From the NCBI GenBank assembly GCA_013339895.1, contig JABACO010000116.1, positions 1 to 64,000 of the forward strand: a stretch of DNA of 64,000 nucleotides, written 5' to 3'. Position numbers and translations under genes: made by a program. Positions 36,701-47,800 of this stretch are shown here, piece after piece. The stretch comes from Ephydatia muelleri (lineage: Eukaryota > Porifera > Demospongiae > Spongillida > Spongillidae). The notes beneath the pieces were generated by a model that was given only the letters and a program-made list of their open reading frames with translations, had not been told where the DNA came from and made no database searches. The stretch's first letter is position 1; the number at the start of each line of letters is the position of its first letter.

Positions 36701-39700
36701 AGAAAAGTTCAACATTTCACGGGAAGATCAAAGCTGCTTATGGGAAATGGTATCGAGGGTTGGGGATGATGTTAATAAGGATGAAAAAGAAGAACTTTTT
36801 TCGTTGTTGTTGGAATTTGCAGATGTTTTCTCACTCAGCACCAAGAACCTAGGTCATACAAAAGTGCTCCAACACCGCATTGACACTGGCAATGCCCAAC
36901 CAGTGCACCTCCCACCCCGCCGGATCCCTCACGCACGTAGGGAGGAACTGAAGGAGATGTTGCGAGATATGTTGGAGAAGAATGCCATTGAACACTCTGA
37001 TAGCCCATGGTCATCCCCGATAGTACTGGTCAAGAAAAAAGACGGGACAACATGATTTTGTGTGGACTATAGGAAGGTCAACGAGGTTACCAGGAAAGAT
37101 GCCTATCCGCTACCCCGAGTGGACGATACACTTGACACGCTGGCCGGCTCCAAATTTTTCTCCACACTGGACCTTACTACCGGCTACTGGCAAGTCGAAG
37201 TCGCCCCTGAAGATCAGCCGAAAACAGCTTTTACTACACCGGAAGGTCTGTACCAATTTAAAGTAATGCCCTTCGGTTTATGTAACGCTCCAGCTACATT
37301 CCAGCGACTGATGGATAGGGTATTGGGTGGTTTGAAATGGTCGAGTTGCTTGGTTTACTTTGATGATATTATTGTTGTGGGTTGTACATTTAAGGATCAA
37401 TTAGCAAGGTTTTGGCCCAGTTGAGGGGGGCAGGGCTCAAACTGAAGCCAACGAAGTGTAGTCTGTGTCAACAACGGGTTGCATTTTTGGGGTATATAGT
37501 ATCAGCTGAGGGAATCGCTACAGACCCGAGCAAAACCGACGCTGTGTCAAAATGGCCCACCCCGCTAAGTAAGAAGGAGGTACAACAATTTTTAGGGCTG
37601 GCAAACTACTATAGGCGGTTTGTCAAAAATTTTGCGTCTATCTCGAAACCACTGCACCGTTTGACGGAAAAAAACGTTCCCTTCGATTGGACAATACACT
37701 GTCAGAATGCCTTTGACGAATTGCGTAAATGCCTGGTTTCCTCCCCAATTCTTGCCTACCCAGATTACAACCGACGTTTTATCCTCGATACGGATGCGAG
37801 CGACACAGGGATTGGTGCCGTGCTATCCCAGATCAGCGACGAAGGGTCAGAACGTGTCATTGCCTACGCCAGCCGTTCACTAAGCAGACCGGAACAGAGG
37901 TACTGTGTCACTCGTAAAGAACTATTAGCTGTAGTATCGTTTGTACAGCAATTCCGACAGTACCTTCTTGGACGAGAGTTCACCCTTCGAACAGACCACG
38001 GATCGTTGGTCTGGATCCGAAGCTATAGGACCAGTCTACCGCGCAGTGCTCAATCGCAAGACACCGTCTGCAGACGTATCCAAGTCATGGAGCTGGGAAA
38101 GTCGCGTCTTGATGCAGCACTGGGGCTCTCTCAACATCCAAAACGGAGTTCTTTGGAGAAAATGCATCGATAAGTGTCGTGATTACTTGCAGCTCGTATT
38201 ACCTGCCAAGTTGCAGGTGGATACCCTTCAGGACCTTCATGAAGGCGCCATTGGTGGTCATCTTGGTGAAGAAAAAATGCTAAACAAACTCAAAGAGCGT
38301 TTTTACTGGCCAGGATGTACCGAAGCAGTCAAAGATTGGTGCAGAACCTGCATTCGTTGTACAACAAGGAAGACAGCTGCTCCGAAAAGAAAGGCGCCCC
38401 TACAATCATTACGAGCTGGGTATCCGATGCAAATAGTGTGTGTTGATATCATGGGACCCCTTCCTGAGACCGAGGATGGCTGCAAGTATGTTCTGGTAGC
38501 CTCAGATTGCTTTACTCGGTGGGTAGAAGTGTATGGAATACCTAATCAAGAAGCCACAACTGTAGCCAAAAAACTTGTAGATGAAATGTTCTGCCGTTTC
38601 TCTCCCCCCGAACAACTTCACAGTGATCAAGGACGTCAGTTCGAGTCAGAGTTGGTAAAAGAAATATGCGTGCTTCTGCAGATCAGAAAAACGCATACTA
38701 CGCCATACCACCCCCAATGCAACGGGATGGTGGAGCGCTTTAATAGAACTCTGTTAGACATGCTAGCCACAACAATTGACAACCACCAGGCCGATTGGCA
38801 GCACCACATTCGTAAGCTCTGCCTGGCGTATAATTCGAGCATTCATTCCACTACAGGTTTTAGCCCGTTCTTTCTGATGTTTGGTCGCCAAGTCAAACTA
38901 CCGATCGATCTTATGTATGGAACTAACCGGACAGAGCCGGATACCGCAGCAGGTTTTGCGCAGAAGTTGAAGGAGGGGTTGCAAGAAGCATACAAGCTAG
39001 TGAGAGAAAAATGCCAAGCTGAACATAAAAGACAAAAGGCGCTATACGATGAGAAAGTCCACGGGAAACCGTTCAGCCCCGGTGATTTGGTATGGCTTCA
39101 TTCACCAGCAGTCCCTCGCGGACGATCCAGGAAGCTACACCACCCCTGGAAAGGGCCACTGAAAGTTGTTGAACGCCTGGGCGAAAGCAATTACAAAATC
39201 AAAAGCCTTCAGGGTCGAAAGAAAACTCAAATTGTTCACTTCGACAAGCTGAAACCATGTGTAGCTTCTACCGCTGAGGATCGACAAAATAGTAGACCGC
39301 CTACAACGCCCGAGACTCAAATTGATCGTCAACCAACAGGAAAACATGTAGAGCTGCTGGACAGCTATGATGACGAGCCAGTGGCAGAAGAACCAGCCAC
39401 GGACGCTGCCCCCCCTCCACCGCAAGAAATTAACATTCAACCACGGTACCCAGTACGAAACAGACACCCTCCGGATCGCTATGGAGCCTACGTGGAACAC
39501 TAAAAGAGAGGGAGCAGTGTAATGCAAATATCTCTTTGCGCATGTGCACGCATGCGCCAGATGGGCTCGAACTTGCCAGAACATTTGCATGTGACATCGT
39601 GTGCGCACTTGTATGTATAAATACTCTCTTTTTGTGTTCTTAGTCAGTCTGTACACGTGTTACTATATATCCTTTGGCCACTGCTACACATTGTACATTG

Positions 39701-42700
39701 GAATGCCCATACTACCCCAGAGGCATGTAATACATAAATTACAGCTGGTGGTGGTGTCCCTAAAATCAAGTACAGGTCCATGCAGTTTACACTTTACATG
39801 AGTTGGGTCATATTATTAATAGACTCACTTAACTTCATGGGTGTAAGTGACAATGGCATCACTTTATTTTGGTCTACATAGGGTATACCATCAAACCTAT
39901 ACAGATACATTCCCATTGACTTGAGCATAATAATGGTGAAGTCATTTTGTTATGGATGTGTATCATGTGAGTGCATGCATAGAGTTACAGTAAATGTAAC
40001 CTGTGAAGTTGCACATGTTCCATGGCGTTAAATGGTCATTCTCTCGGTGATGATAACATTATTTTTGCAGGATGGTTGGAGTTCATTGATGATTGCAAGT
40101 GAGAAAGGGCATCTTGATATAGTGAAGACACTGATTGAAAGGTGCTGAAGTCAGCCTGACTAATAAGGTAGTTTAACATGTTACATTGTTACTCATGGAC
40201 TGTAGTTCAGTTCATTGCTTGATGCTTCCTTTCTATTTTATCTTGTCATGTTTTCTTTTTACTTGGGAGATTTAGAAAGGACACTGCATGTCCAGCGAGT
40301 GACATGTTGTTACTGATCTTTTGCATTCCCTTTCTCTTGTTGAGGCCTACCTGTAATGTTCCAAATGAGCACAATTGATTATTACTTGGAATAAAAACCA
40401 TTTGCTTTTAGCGCATGCGCGAATGTATGAAGCAAGTAATGTATTGCTTCCAGTGATTCTAAATCACTACTAGTACTGAAATGAAATACAATACTAAGCA
40501 AATGTTCGTACATTAACATTAAGAGTCAAATATGGTAATAAGGTCTAATAGAGTTAACATGCAATGTAACACTTCATTATTATGTTGTGCCAGGTTATGG
40601 TAGCAATCAGTAACATAGGTAGGTGTATGTGATTTTAATGAGCTTCTTTGCACTGTAGTGTTCTGTAGGTCAAGTCCTACGATGTTGCATGCATACGTGT
40701 AAAGTGTATTTAACGTATGTAGTTGTACATCTACACTATTGACGAATAGTCAACCTCTCCGACAACAATTGTATTGCAGAATGGTTGGAGTCCACTGATG
40801 TTTGCGAGTCAAAATGGGCATCTTGAAGCAGTAGAGACACTGATTGTGTCGGTAACTGAAGTAAATCACATTGACAAGGTAATTTTAAATTAATACAGTG
40901 AACATGTAATATTGTTACATGTATGAAGTGTAATGTGCAACATCTAGTGGCAAATGGATTATCCAGATGTGTGTGCATATTTTTGTGGGAGAAATTCATT
41001 ATACTTGTATAATGCTCAATTTTTGGCTCGTGTTTTGTTAGTGTATTTCTCTAAAGCTCATGGTTTGTGCATTTCATCTTTCTTCCGCATGCCGTTTACA
41101 AAGAGGGCAAGTAACAAAGTCACTCTTGGTTGTGAAAAAAATAGAACGCAATGCAAACAAAACCATCTAAGCTTTACTATACACCATCCGACAATACTCC
41201 CTAAGCCACTTATCTGAAAGCTTTAATTGCATCCTGCAAGGAACACTGAAGGGAAGTCATGTGATTCCAGCAAAGGTATCTTGTGGTGTTTCAACAAGGC
41301 ATACGAGCCACTGAATCATTTCAGTAGGTGACCAATCAGCCTGCATAATGTTTTCAATGTCGTCAGCTCTTGTTCATTAGAAATGTTTCTACAGAGCTAG
41401 CAACAGACGTACCATCGCTTCATTTAGTGTGAAAGGATGAATTGTCATTGTCATAGGAGATATAGAAAAGAAACTGTCCTGTGTGGGACATATAGTTTTA
41501 ACTTGTCTATAACATTGTTTGTTTATTGTTGGGATGAGGCTGACTAATCCCTGAGCGCAATTTCCAAAAGAATATTGTCTCACCACTAAATTCTTCAACT
41601 TTAACTGAACCGGTTGGTGCATTCCATGAGGCGACAGAGAACAGGAAACACCAGGCCAATGATGAAAAGTTCTTAGCTCCAGGGTGGGTCCGTATGGGAC
41701 TTGGGGTAGAGAGGCTTCACTTTTTCTGGCACAAGTAGCTAGGCTTACAATCCACACGTCACTCCTCAATTCACAGTCATCTTTCAACCTGTTTTCTAAC
41801 TTAAGCATTTGCTTAATAAGTGCGACTGCCATGCAGAGCCATCCTTAGAAGAGTATAGACGAAGGTTCCTTGTGTTACTGATTTTAATTGTAAAGAATAT
41901 AATTCATTATAATTGCAACTTGGAGTAAAGACCTTTGGTGCAGTGTGTGAGTGTATAAAGCAAGTCAACATTGTTTGGATTGATGCTACATATGAGTTCA
42001 TCCACAATCGTATTGTGAAGAGATTAATGCAGCCATTGACTTAAATAATAATCATAGCGTGGCAGTAATTGGATAAGGGATGTTGGTTACAATTTTAATA
42101 ATGCACATGTATAGTCAACCTAGCATGCACAGTCCACAGTTTACTGCTTCCCTCTTTTGCTTTAACCTTTTCATGAAAAAAACAGCTTTCTGTTACGATA
42201 GCATTTCTTATATAAGCTTTTCATACTCTATTGCTGTCTTGCGTCTGTATGAAGTGTGCATACAGTGTAGCAATCAAATATGGAACATTGCACTCTATAT
42301 TTATCTATGGGGGCGATGGCAAGGATGTGAATTGTGCTATTGGATGCTCATTTGCTTGAGGCCCAAGTTCCTGCCCATGTCCTTGTTTGTTCTCTAGTAT
42401 TACTCATTTATGAAGTGACACGGACGGAATTTCTCTTTTTACTTTTATTATCATGTACCATTAGCATATTTTTCATCTAGTTTGCTGAAGCATAACTGTG
42501 AATATGTAGATGTTGTATAGAGCACCAATATCAGCAAAGCTAGAACACAAAAATGTTTGCTGCCTTTATGTTATTATTTTGTGTCTTTCCACAGTTGGCA
42601 TCAGTATTCTAGTGTGGATTTAGCAAACAAATTTGATCAGCTTTCCTTTATAATCCTTAGGATATAAAGAAAGCGCTACATGTTGCAGCAAAGAGTGGTC

Positions 42701-43949
42701 ATACAAATGTTGTACAACTATTGGAGGCATGCAAGACCAAGGTGAGATGTACATTAGACCATCAGGGGCATTGAAAGTCACAACAAATTACAATTGGGAA
42801 CTGGTACTGTTCATAAACCAAGATTTATTCAATGGAAAATGTTACTACTGCCTTATTAACATTTGTTCTCTCATTCCATTCTGACAAGTTATTTTTCTGA
42901 TATTTCAATTGTGTATATCATTTTTTTTAATATTGTTTTTATGATTGATTGACTATACTTGAAAGAAAACTGCACACAAAATATAACAATAAATGAAATA
43001 TACCCTTGATTATTTGGTTTTCTTTCACATACAACCTCCAATCAATATTTAAACATTGGGAAAAGGGCTGGCCTTTTGTACACTGGACCTGACGTCACAT
43101 AAGAGGAGAAATTGATCATGTGATTTACAAGTATACAATTATGATAGTTGGTAATAAAAAGTATATAACATATGTTATATATAATTTGTTGTGTTTTCAT
43201 TAAGCTTTGTGTACTATTTGTTTGAACTGATTTGCTAACTTAGGGGTATGTCCTGTCAATTTGGAGTTCAACTATGATTAATTGCACTAATCAAATTAAT
43301 TGATAGTTGAAATTGTGTTAAACTTTTTGTGCCCATAAGTGCACTTGATTGTTTGATGGTTATAATGATGTTAGATTTCCATCATACTGTAGTACACCAT
43401 TGAATATTTTTACAATGTTAGATATTCAGACAACAGTTTCATGACATGTATGAAAGAAAGGAAAAGCAGATCAGGCAACAGAAGAAAGAAACAGAAAGAC
43501 AGCTTCGAGCTGCAAGGCAACAGAATGAACAAACAGAACAACAGCTTCATGATATGAGGCAACTGAAAGAACAAGCAGGACAACAGCTTCATGACACGAG
43601 GCAACAGAAGGAACAAGCAGAACAACAACTTGATGACATGAGGCAACAAAAGGAACAAGCGGAACAACAACTTCATGACATGAGGCAACAGAAGGAACAA
43701 GCAGAACAACAACTTCATGACATGAGGCAACAGAAGGGTGAGATGAAGGAACAAATCGATGACTATGAAAAAAGGTTAAAAGCAACTGAAAGCATGCTTG
43801 TCCAAATGCAATTGAAGAATAAGTCGCTGGAGCAGGATTTAGTGCAACAGTCTGACACTAGCCAAATCACTCAGACAGCAAATTTTATTTACTACAGTCT
43901 GTTAAGTTCTTCTGTACCAAGCAGTGCTGATGAGTCTGAACGCCCATGA
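30682..43949 (+). CDS. Ankyrin-repeat / coiled-coil protein gene, 3' part
   Basis: At least eight plus-strand exons, all with AG..GT borders and phase-0 introns. Six are ankyrin exons of about 33 codons (30,682-30,780; 31,543-31,638; 32,798-32,896; 34,040-34,138; 40,071-40,167; 40,780-40,878). One is a shorter terminal ankyrin-like exon (42,661-42,741, DIKKALHVAAKSGHTNVVQL), and a last coiled-coil exon runs 43,423-43,949. Ankyrin exons read (D/N)GWS(S/P)LM(I/V)AS..GHL..V..LIG.G.EV, each giving one repeat that would stack as a helix-turn-helix binding surface. Upstream exons and the start are not identified here. The fifth exon has lost two bases and shifts the frame unless it is skipped, which phase-0 borders allow. 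The gene carries a Gypsy insertion (34,872-39,688) in an intron. The cellular role is unknown; a scaffold or binding protein is inferred from the architecture. Confidence 0.72.
31543..31638 (+). CDS. Ankyrin exon 2 (D-type, degenerate)
   Basis: 32 codons, in frame. The MIA segment after SSL is lost and LTCN is present in its place (DGWSSLSEKGHLTCNVVMAL). A normal ankyrin fold would be weakened. Confidence 0.65.
32798..32896 (+). CDS. Ankyrin exon 3 (D-type)
   Basis: 33 codons, DGWSSLMIASKKRHLDIVKT then LIGAGVEVDLTNK, between TTTTTGCAG and GTAGTT. Full-length repeat. Confidence 0.8.
34040..34138 (+). CDS. Ankyrin exon 4 (D-type)
   Basis: 33 codons, DGWSSLMIASEKGHPEVVMA then LIGAGAEVSLTNK. 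Same splice signals as exon 3. Confidence 0.8.
34878..35341 (+). pseudogene. Gypsy gag remnant
   Basis: Opens directly after the truncation and reads YMVELNARTKRRDEDWAAF... ALNQFLEQI... EEAAAAVIELESYL, the capsid-type helical pattern of Gypsy gag. Frame changes occur near 35,150-35,340. The knuckle CWSCGK is followed by TAA, then GHVARFC in the same frame (about 35,385-35,430), so a stop interrupts the zinc finger. Confidence 0.75.
35500..36213 (+). pseudogene. Gypsy protease region, interrupted by a MITE
   Basis: The retropepsin active site is legible as FVIDTGAAVSLVRRDVW (about 35,612-35,662), with LVGVNGAPLSVSGC flap-region sequence downstream. A frame change follows near 35,835, then DLATPVAKGTWVVTG... 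and IAHMELLEQDP up to the MITE at 36,214. Confidence 0.75.
36214..36675. mobile_element. 462-bp palindromic MITE inside Gypsy pol
   Basis: Almost the whole element is an inverted repeat: CCCGGGAGAAAAAAACGGCG at left, its complement at right, arms of about 215 bp, with the centre near 36,430-36,465. Both sides carry CA (36,212-36,213 and 36,676-36,677). Removing the insert plus one CA rejoins the pol frame without a stop, so it landed in coding sequence with a short (2-bp) target duplication. No coding capacity. Confidence 0.88.
36676..38015 (+). pseudogene. Gypsy reverse transcriptase / RNase H
   Basis: RT starts around HPLPPRRIPHARREELKEML and keeps IVLVKKKDGTT, FCVDYRKVN, FSTLDLTTGYWQV, MPFGLCNAPATFQ and YFDDI. 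RNase H follows with ILDTDASDTGIGAVLSQ and LRTDHGSLVW. Lesions: an in-frame TGA at 37,054-37,056, a short deletion near 37,405-37,412 shifting the frame, and loss of the RNase H end and the linker to integrase near 38,010. It would copy the element's RNA into DNA; it cannot as it stands. Confidence 0.85.
38016..39503 (+). pseudogene. Gypsy integrase, open but detached
   Basis: A long open frame with an HHCC zinc domain (HEGAIGGHLGEEKML ... CRTCIRCTT), a catalytic core with D (VCVDIMGPLPE), D (LHSDQGRQFES) and E (HPQCNGMVERFNR), and a C-terminal GDLVWLHSP and WKGPLKVVERLG. It ends YPVRNRHPPDRYGAYVEH. It is uninterrupted, but joined upstream only to a deletion scar, so it lacks its polyprotein context. 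Confidence 0.85.
39518..39688 (+). repeat. 3' LTR of the truncated Gypsy element
   Basis: 171 bp, TGTAATGC...TGCTACA (TG..CA with TGTA/TACA tips), directly after the polypurine tract. It contains TATAAATA at 39,616-39,623 as the likely promoter box. No second LTR copy was found in the window. Confidence 0.7.
40071..40167 (+). CDS. Ankyrin exon 5 (D-type, frameshifted)
   Basis: 97 bases rather than 99: the codons for LIGAGA are replaced by a shorter run (ATTGAAAGGTGC), giving a frame shift. Splice sites are intact. It is homologous to exon 4, separated from it by the Gypsy insertion. Confidence 0.7.
40780..40878 (+). CDS. Ankyrin exon 6 (N-type)
   Basis: 33 codons, NGWSPLMFASQNGHLEAVET then LIVSVTEVNHIDK. 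Near-duplicate of exon 1; flanking introns (30,180-30,900 and 40,240-41,000) are also homologous. Confidence 0.8.
41389..42600. other. Ankyrin gene intron; open frame of unknown meaning
   Basis: The minus strand is open for about 147 codons at 41,389-41,832 without a recognised domain. No repeats or element ends were identified. I treat it as intron. Confidence 0.35.
42661..42741 (+). CDS. Ankyrin-like exon 7
   Basis: 27 codons, DIKKALHVAAKSGHTNVVQL then LEACKTK, between ATCCTTAG and GTGAGA. It contains the LHVAAKSGH consensus; it is a shortened last repeat leading into the coiled coil. Confidence 0.75.
43423..43949 (+). CDS. Terminal coiled-coil exon
   Basis: Opens after ACAATGTTAG in phase 0 (IFRQQFHDMYERKEKQ...) and runs 175 codons to TGA. 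The core is about six copies of a 14-residue heptad pair close to DMRQQKEQAEQQLH (42-bp tandem units), then a less repetitive helix (YEKRLKATESMLVQMQLKNK) and a Ser-rich tail. A parallel coiled-coil for self-association is inferred. A broken second copy is at 48,244-48,555. Confidence 0.8.
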
Positions 43950-44095
43950 TGGAGTAACGATGATGTATTGGTCAAGAATAATGTTTAACTCTAACTAGAT
44001 GCAGTACTAGACATTGGTTGTGCATATCAATGCTGCTCTATCATTCACATGTGCATTCATTGGGATTTGTATTTGTGTGATTTGCAGAGTGTAGC

Positions 44096-45253
44096 TTGCA
44101 AGGCATATGGTACTGGTCTTGGTTTGAAAAACGATAGCCTGGCCTTAGGATCCACATGAATCTTGACTTTCACTCCTTTGATCAGACCCAGCTCCTATAT
44201 GAACAAGACTGAATGTTTACCCAATAATGATTGGAGGCAGCCATCAGTACTAGACCTGAGCACAGAAAAGTTAGTCTGTAACACACTTATCCAATCGCTT
44301 CCCATCAAAGAGGGATCATTACCCACCACTATCATAAATTCAATCTAGCCTGTTTATCTCGAAACTTCACATCAACCTTAATTTTCCCATGACTTTCCCC
44401 TAAATAAGTGCGAAGCAGCACATCAGTTAAGGAGGAGCCGACCCACGCATTTTTTATACCTTCTTTCGCGCTAATTCTGCTCCGGTATTTCGATTGTGAC
44501 GTTGTTGACCTTTACTGGAGCTCACAGAGGATCTGGTGAACGGAAATTACACAAGGTGTCTGTTTGCAGGAGCTCTGGAGAATCTTGTTTCCTCTCCCTT
44601 GACCTTGGGACTCTCCGTCTACCCGACGCCGCCGATGCCGCATGTCTGTCCTCCCGATTCTGTCTACATGCCCGAGCAATGTGCTCTCATTTCCCGCAAT
44701 TGAAACGACACTCAGAAGCAAGGTGGTTCCATGGCAACGGTAACAATTACTAGTAGGCATTTTTCTGTCCTGCCATTTCTAATTGTTCACGACGAGTACC
44801 TCCATAGTCTCAGGTCGTTGGCGGTCTTTGGCATTCTGCTCGGATAATTCCGCCATCTGTGCAAGTCCAAAAGCCTTAGTATAATGGTAATATTAGACTC
44901 CGCCAGTAGCCTTTGCAGATGCTTCTGATTTCGGAGACAGCACACCTGTCCCTCAACACAACGTCTAGAGTATCCCCAAACTCACAAATTTTTTTAGTTC
45001 GGCCACGAAGTGGGATACACTTTCTGAGTCGATTCTGTTGAGAACGACAAAAGAACTTAAAACGTTACTAGACGGTGCAGGCAACGAGTGGGCATGTACC
45101 AACCGGACAATTTCGCCGAAGGACTTTTCCGTTGGCTTGGCAGGGAACACCAGACTTCGGATATGCTGGTACGTACCCCCACCGCATGCACTAAGCAAGA
45201 AAGCGAGTTGCTTAGCAGGTTCTGAAATGCCATTTGCCACAAAGTACAGTTGA
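44096..45253 (-). mobile_element. Gypsy gag-protease-preRT fragment
   Basis: Minus-strand order: gag helices (LLSACGGGTYQHIRSLVFPAKP, 45,240 down, VELVHAH-type spacing), a zinc-knuckle region across frames (CYRCHG ... CRFNCGK..HIARACRQ, about 44,750-44,650), a degraded protease flank ending in VVVGNDPSLMGSDWISVL (about 44,330), then GLIKGVKVKIHVDPKARL (about 44,170) leading to RT, where it stops at about 44,096. Comparison with 48,650-48,690 shows that host sequence is interrupted exactly there. No LTRs; frames change. Dead. Confidence 0.72.
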
Positions 45254-45886
45254 GAACATCGTACTTGGTATAATAATTTTTTTCATATGTTTCAACTTCA
45301 CTTGATTTTGTTTATCACTGGTGCAAAAGTAAAGAAATCACAAATGCAGAAATTCATTTTGAATGCTTGTAGCAATGTGAATCTGAAAGGACCAAGTTAT
45401 TAATTAAAATCTACCGTTAGTTAATAAATGATTTAGCCATCCCCCTCCAAACTAACATCTTCGTTGATTTTCTCCCTGAAAATTAGGTGGTTTCCAGCTA
45501 AATTAGGTTTATAGACACTTCATTACCTTTTCAGTCTTACGCATCCAACTTTCGATCAATCGTTACGGTTTAAAACACCAAAATGTACCATTTTTTAATC
45601 TTTTTTGTTCGTCGATTTGTGCTCTCCAGCAAGTGCGGGATCGCTCCGAATTTTCTGTATTAAGGGAGCGATGCATGTGATATAGAATCAGCCTCCTTAC
45701 GTACTTGTATCGTTCAATGCAACGCACAAAATCAACTAACAGTTGAAAGCAGCTTGGTAACGTCGCCATTTTGAGTTAATAGCAAATGAATATAATTATA
45801 TGGGACATATCATAAAAATTAATGTTATAAAAATGTGTCGCGTATGAATCGCTATAACATCCCAATGGTTAATGCTATCGGCCTCC
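45254..45886. other. No supported feature
   Basis: AT-rich with short open frames and no domain. It lies between the Gypsy fragment and the foldback cluster. Confidence 0.5.
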
Positions 45887-46140
45887 TATTTTCAACACTA
45901 CATACTACACCATGTTACTACAGGAAACCGTAATTTGGAGCCTTGCATCAGTTCCTTGCTGATGCTACATGGTCCGATAACCCATAAAGTTCAAAACCGC
46001 CACATCTTCAGGTAGGTGCGTTCAAATCGTATCAAATTCAGTAAGTACGTACAGGGGTCCTGTTGCTATTGATGTGTTCAGTTCTTTAATTTTTACCCGA
46101 TTGTGCAAAGTTAATGCACATTTCTCGCTCGATTGTACCA
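45887..46140. repeat. Family F foldback arm, single
   Basis: One arm with the landmarks CCGCCACATCTTCAGGTAGG and GTTCAGTTCTTTAATTTTTA, in forward orientation; its inverted partner is not next to it. Confidence 0.65.
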
Positions 46141-46329
46141 TTATTGCCTGCCAACCCGTGTTCCATTCTCCCAATCCACAATAAATTTTGATAACTTCTT
46201 TGTTTCACCCATTTCTCCGCCTTAAACTAAGCTAGCCGTTCTGAGGGGTACGACACAAGCCCATAGCCCGTACGGAATTTCAATATTTCTGAAATTTCTC
46301 TTATTTCCGCCACCACAGGGAAAAAACGC

Positions 46330-46545
46330 GTGGAATCAATTTTTGATTTAACAATTGATTACGCCATTGTCGCTTGTGATTTGCAATTGATTTTGACATA
46401 GGGAAATCACGCTATGATTCTTCAATATATAAACAAATCACGTCATGATTTTGCAATGATATACAAATCAAGCGTTGATTTTCCAAGTGAAACTGAAGCA
46501 ATTGATGAATCCTGTTTTGATTTTATAGGTGATTTTATAGGTTGT
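46330..46545. repeat. Cluster of ATCAxG..TGATT short repeats
   Basis: A run of near-palindromic units of about 30 bases (AAATCACGCTATGATTCTTC, AAATCACGTCATGATTTTGC, AAATCAAGCGTTGATTTTCC) and looser relatives (CAATTGATTACG). Origin unknown. Confidence 0.5.
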
Positions 46546-46553
46546 GTCCAATA

Positions 46554-47800
46554 TGTTAATGGCGCGTAACACCCGGGAAATATGCAATTTCTTTGCACAC
46601 TTGTATCTCGATAACGGATAAAGCAAGAATTAATTAACGAACAGACCAAATCAATAGCGGTAGGACCATTCTACATAGGTACCTATTTTGAACCGATTTG
46701 GACACTCCTACCTGAAGATGTGGCCGTTTTGAACCCTATGGGGTATCGGACCTTGTAACGTCGGTACCCCGCATGTGTAAGACACCAAAATAGATTTTCA
46801 CATATAGTAATGGTGTGGTATGTTGTGTTAAAAATAGGAACCCGATAGCGTTAATTTTATGGAAGATATGGAACGTTCTATACGAAAATGGGTCTTGTGG
46901 AATTCATTTTATAACATAAAATTTAAACCGATATATCTTCCAAAATATTACCGCTATCGGGTTCCTATTTTTAACACAACATACCACACCATTACTATAT
47001 GTGAAAATCCATTTTGTGGTCTTACACATGCGGGGTACCGACGTTTCAAGGTCCGATACCCCGTAGGGTTCAAAACGGCCACATCTTCAGGTAGGAGTGT
47101 CCAAATCGGTTCAAAACAGGTACCTATGTAGAAGGGTCCTACCGCTATTGATTTGGTCTGTTCGTTAATTTTTGCTTTATCCGTTATGGAGATACAAGTG
47201 TGCAAAGAAATTGCATATTTCCCGGGCGTTACGCGCCATTAACGTATTACGACTGGCTTCGTTGACGTCCTCGTAATACGTTAATGGCGTAACGCCCGGG
47301 AAATATGCAATTTCTTTGCACACTTGTATCTCCATAACGGATAAAGCAAAAATTAACGAACAGAACAAATTAATTAATCTGTGGTATGTATCCTTTTTCA
47401 TAGCAACGGACTTAATTACGAAAATGGGTCTTGTGGATTTTATTTTATAGCATAAAATTAAAATCGATATATCTTCCGAAATATTAACGCTATCTGTTTC
47501 CTATTTTTAACACAACATACCACACCATTACTATATGTGAAAATCCATTTTGGTGTCTTACACATGCGGGGTACCGACGTTTCAAGGTCCGATACCCCGT
47601 AGGGTTCAAAACGGCCACATCTTCAGGTAGGAGTGTGGGTTCAAAATAGGTACCTATGTAGAAGGGTCCTACCGCTATTGATTTGTTCTGTTCGTTAATT
47701 TTTGCTTTATCCGTTATGGAGATACAATTGTGCAAAGAAATTGCATATTTCCCGGGCGTTACGCGCCATTAACGTATTACGAGGACGTCCTCGACGTTCC
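46554..47800. repeat. Cluster of alternating foldback arms, family F
   Basis: Arms alternate in direction: reverse about 46,555-46,850, forward 46,955-47,255, reverse 47,275-47,375, forward 47,497-47,790. Junctions read CCCGGGCGTTACGCGCCATT then AACGTATTACG. The two complete arms at 46.55-47.25 kb are about 300 bp and near-identical, giving a very stable hairpin. The element has no coding capacity. Confidence 0.85.

Larger units (their letters stand above)
34872..39688 (+). mobile_element. 5'-truncated Gypsy retrotransposon inside ankyrin gene intron
   Basis: Sequence switches abruptly from the repeated intron at about 34,872 into gag coding DNA and back at about 39,689. Order on the plus strand: gag (34,878-35,340), zinc knuckle near 35,385-35,430, protease with DTGA near 35,622, RT, RNase H, integrase, then a polypurine tract AAAAGAGAGGGAGCAG and a 3' LTR. 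There is no 5' LTR. About 30 bases of intron present in the sister intron copies are missing at the junction. It carries frame breaks, a nonsense codon and a MITE, so it is dead. Confidence 0.88.
31640..41400. repeat. Tandem ~1.25-kb exon+intron amplification
   Basis: Ankyrin exons 2, 3, 4 and 5 are spaced 1,255, 1,242 and (after subtracting the Gypsy insert) about 1,210 bases apart. Their introns are homologous throughout: TTCTGCATTTTATTTTTCTT, GGTGACCAATCAGCC and CTTTCTCGGGAGATT recur at 31.8-32.4, 33.1-33.6, 34.3-34.9 kb. A partial copy at 41.07-41.40 kb carries the first two landmarks, the second as GGTGACCAATCAGCCTGCAT. The unit of duplication is thus exon plus intron, the direct route to new ankyrin repeats. 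Confidence 0.8.

Noticed and set aside
41389..41832. Independent 147-codon minus-strand gene
   Set aside because: Single open frame in an intron, no domain, no splice or start support.
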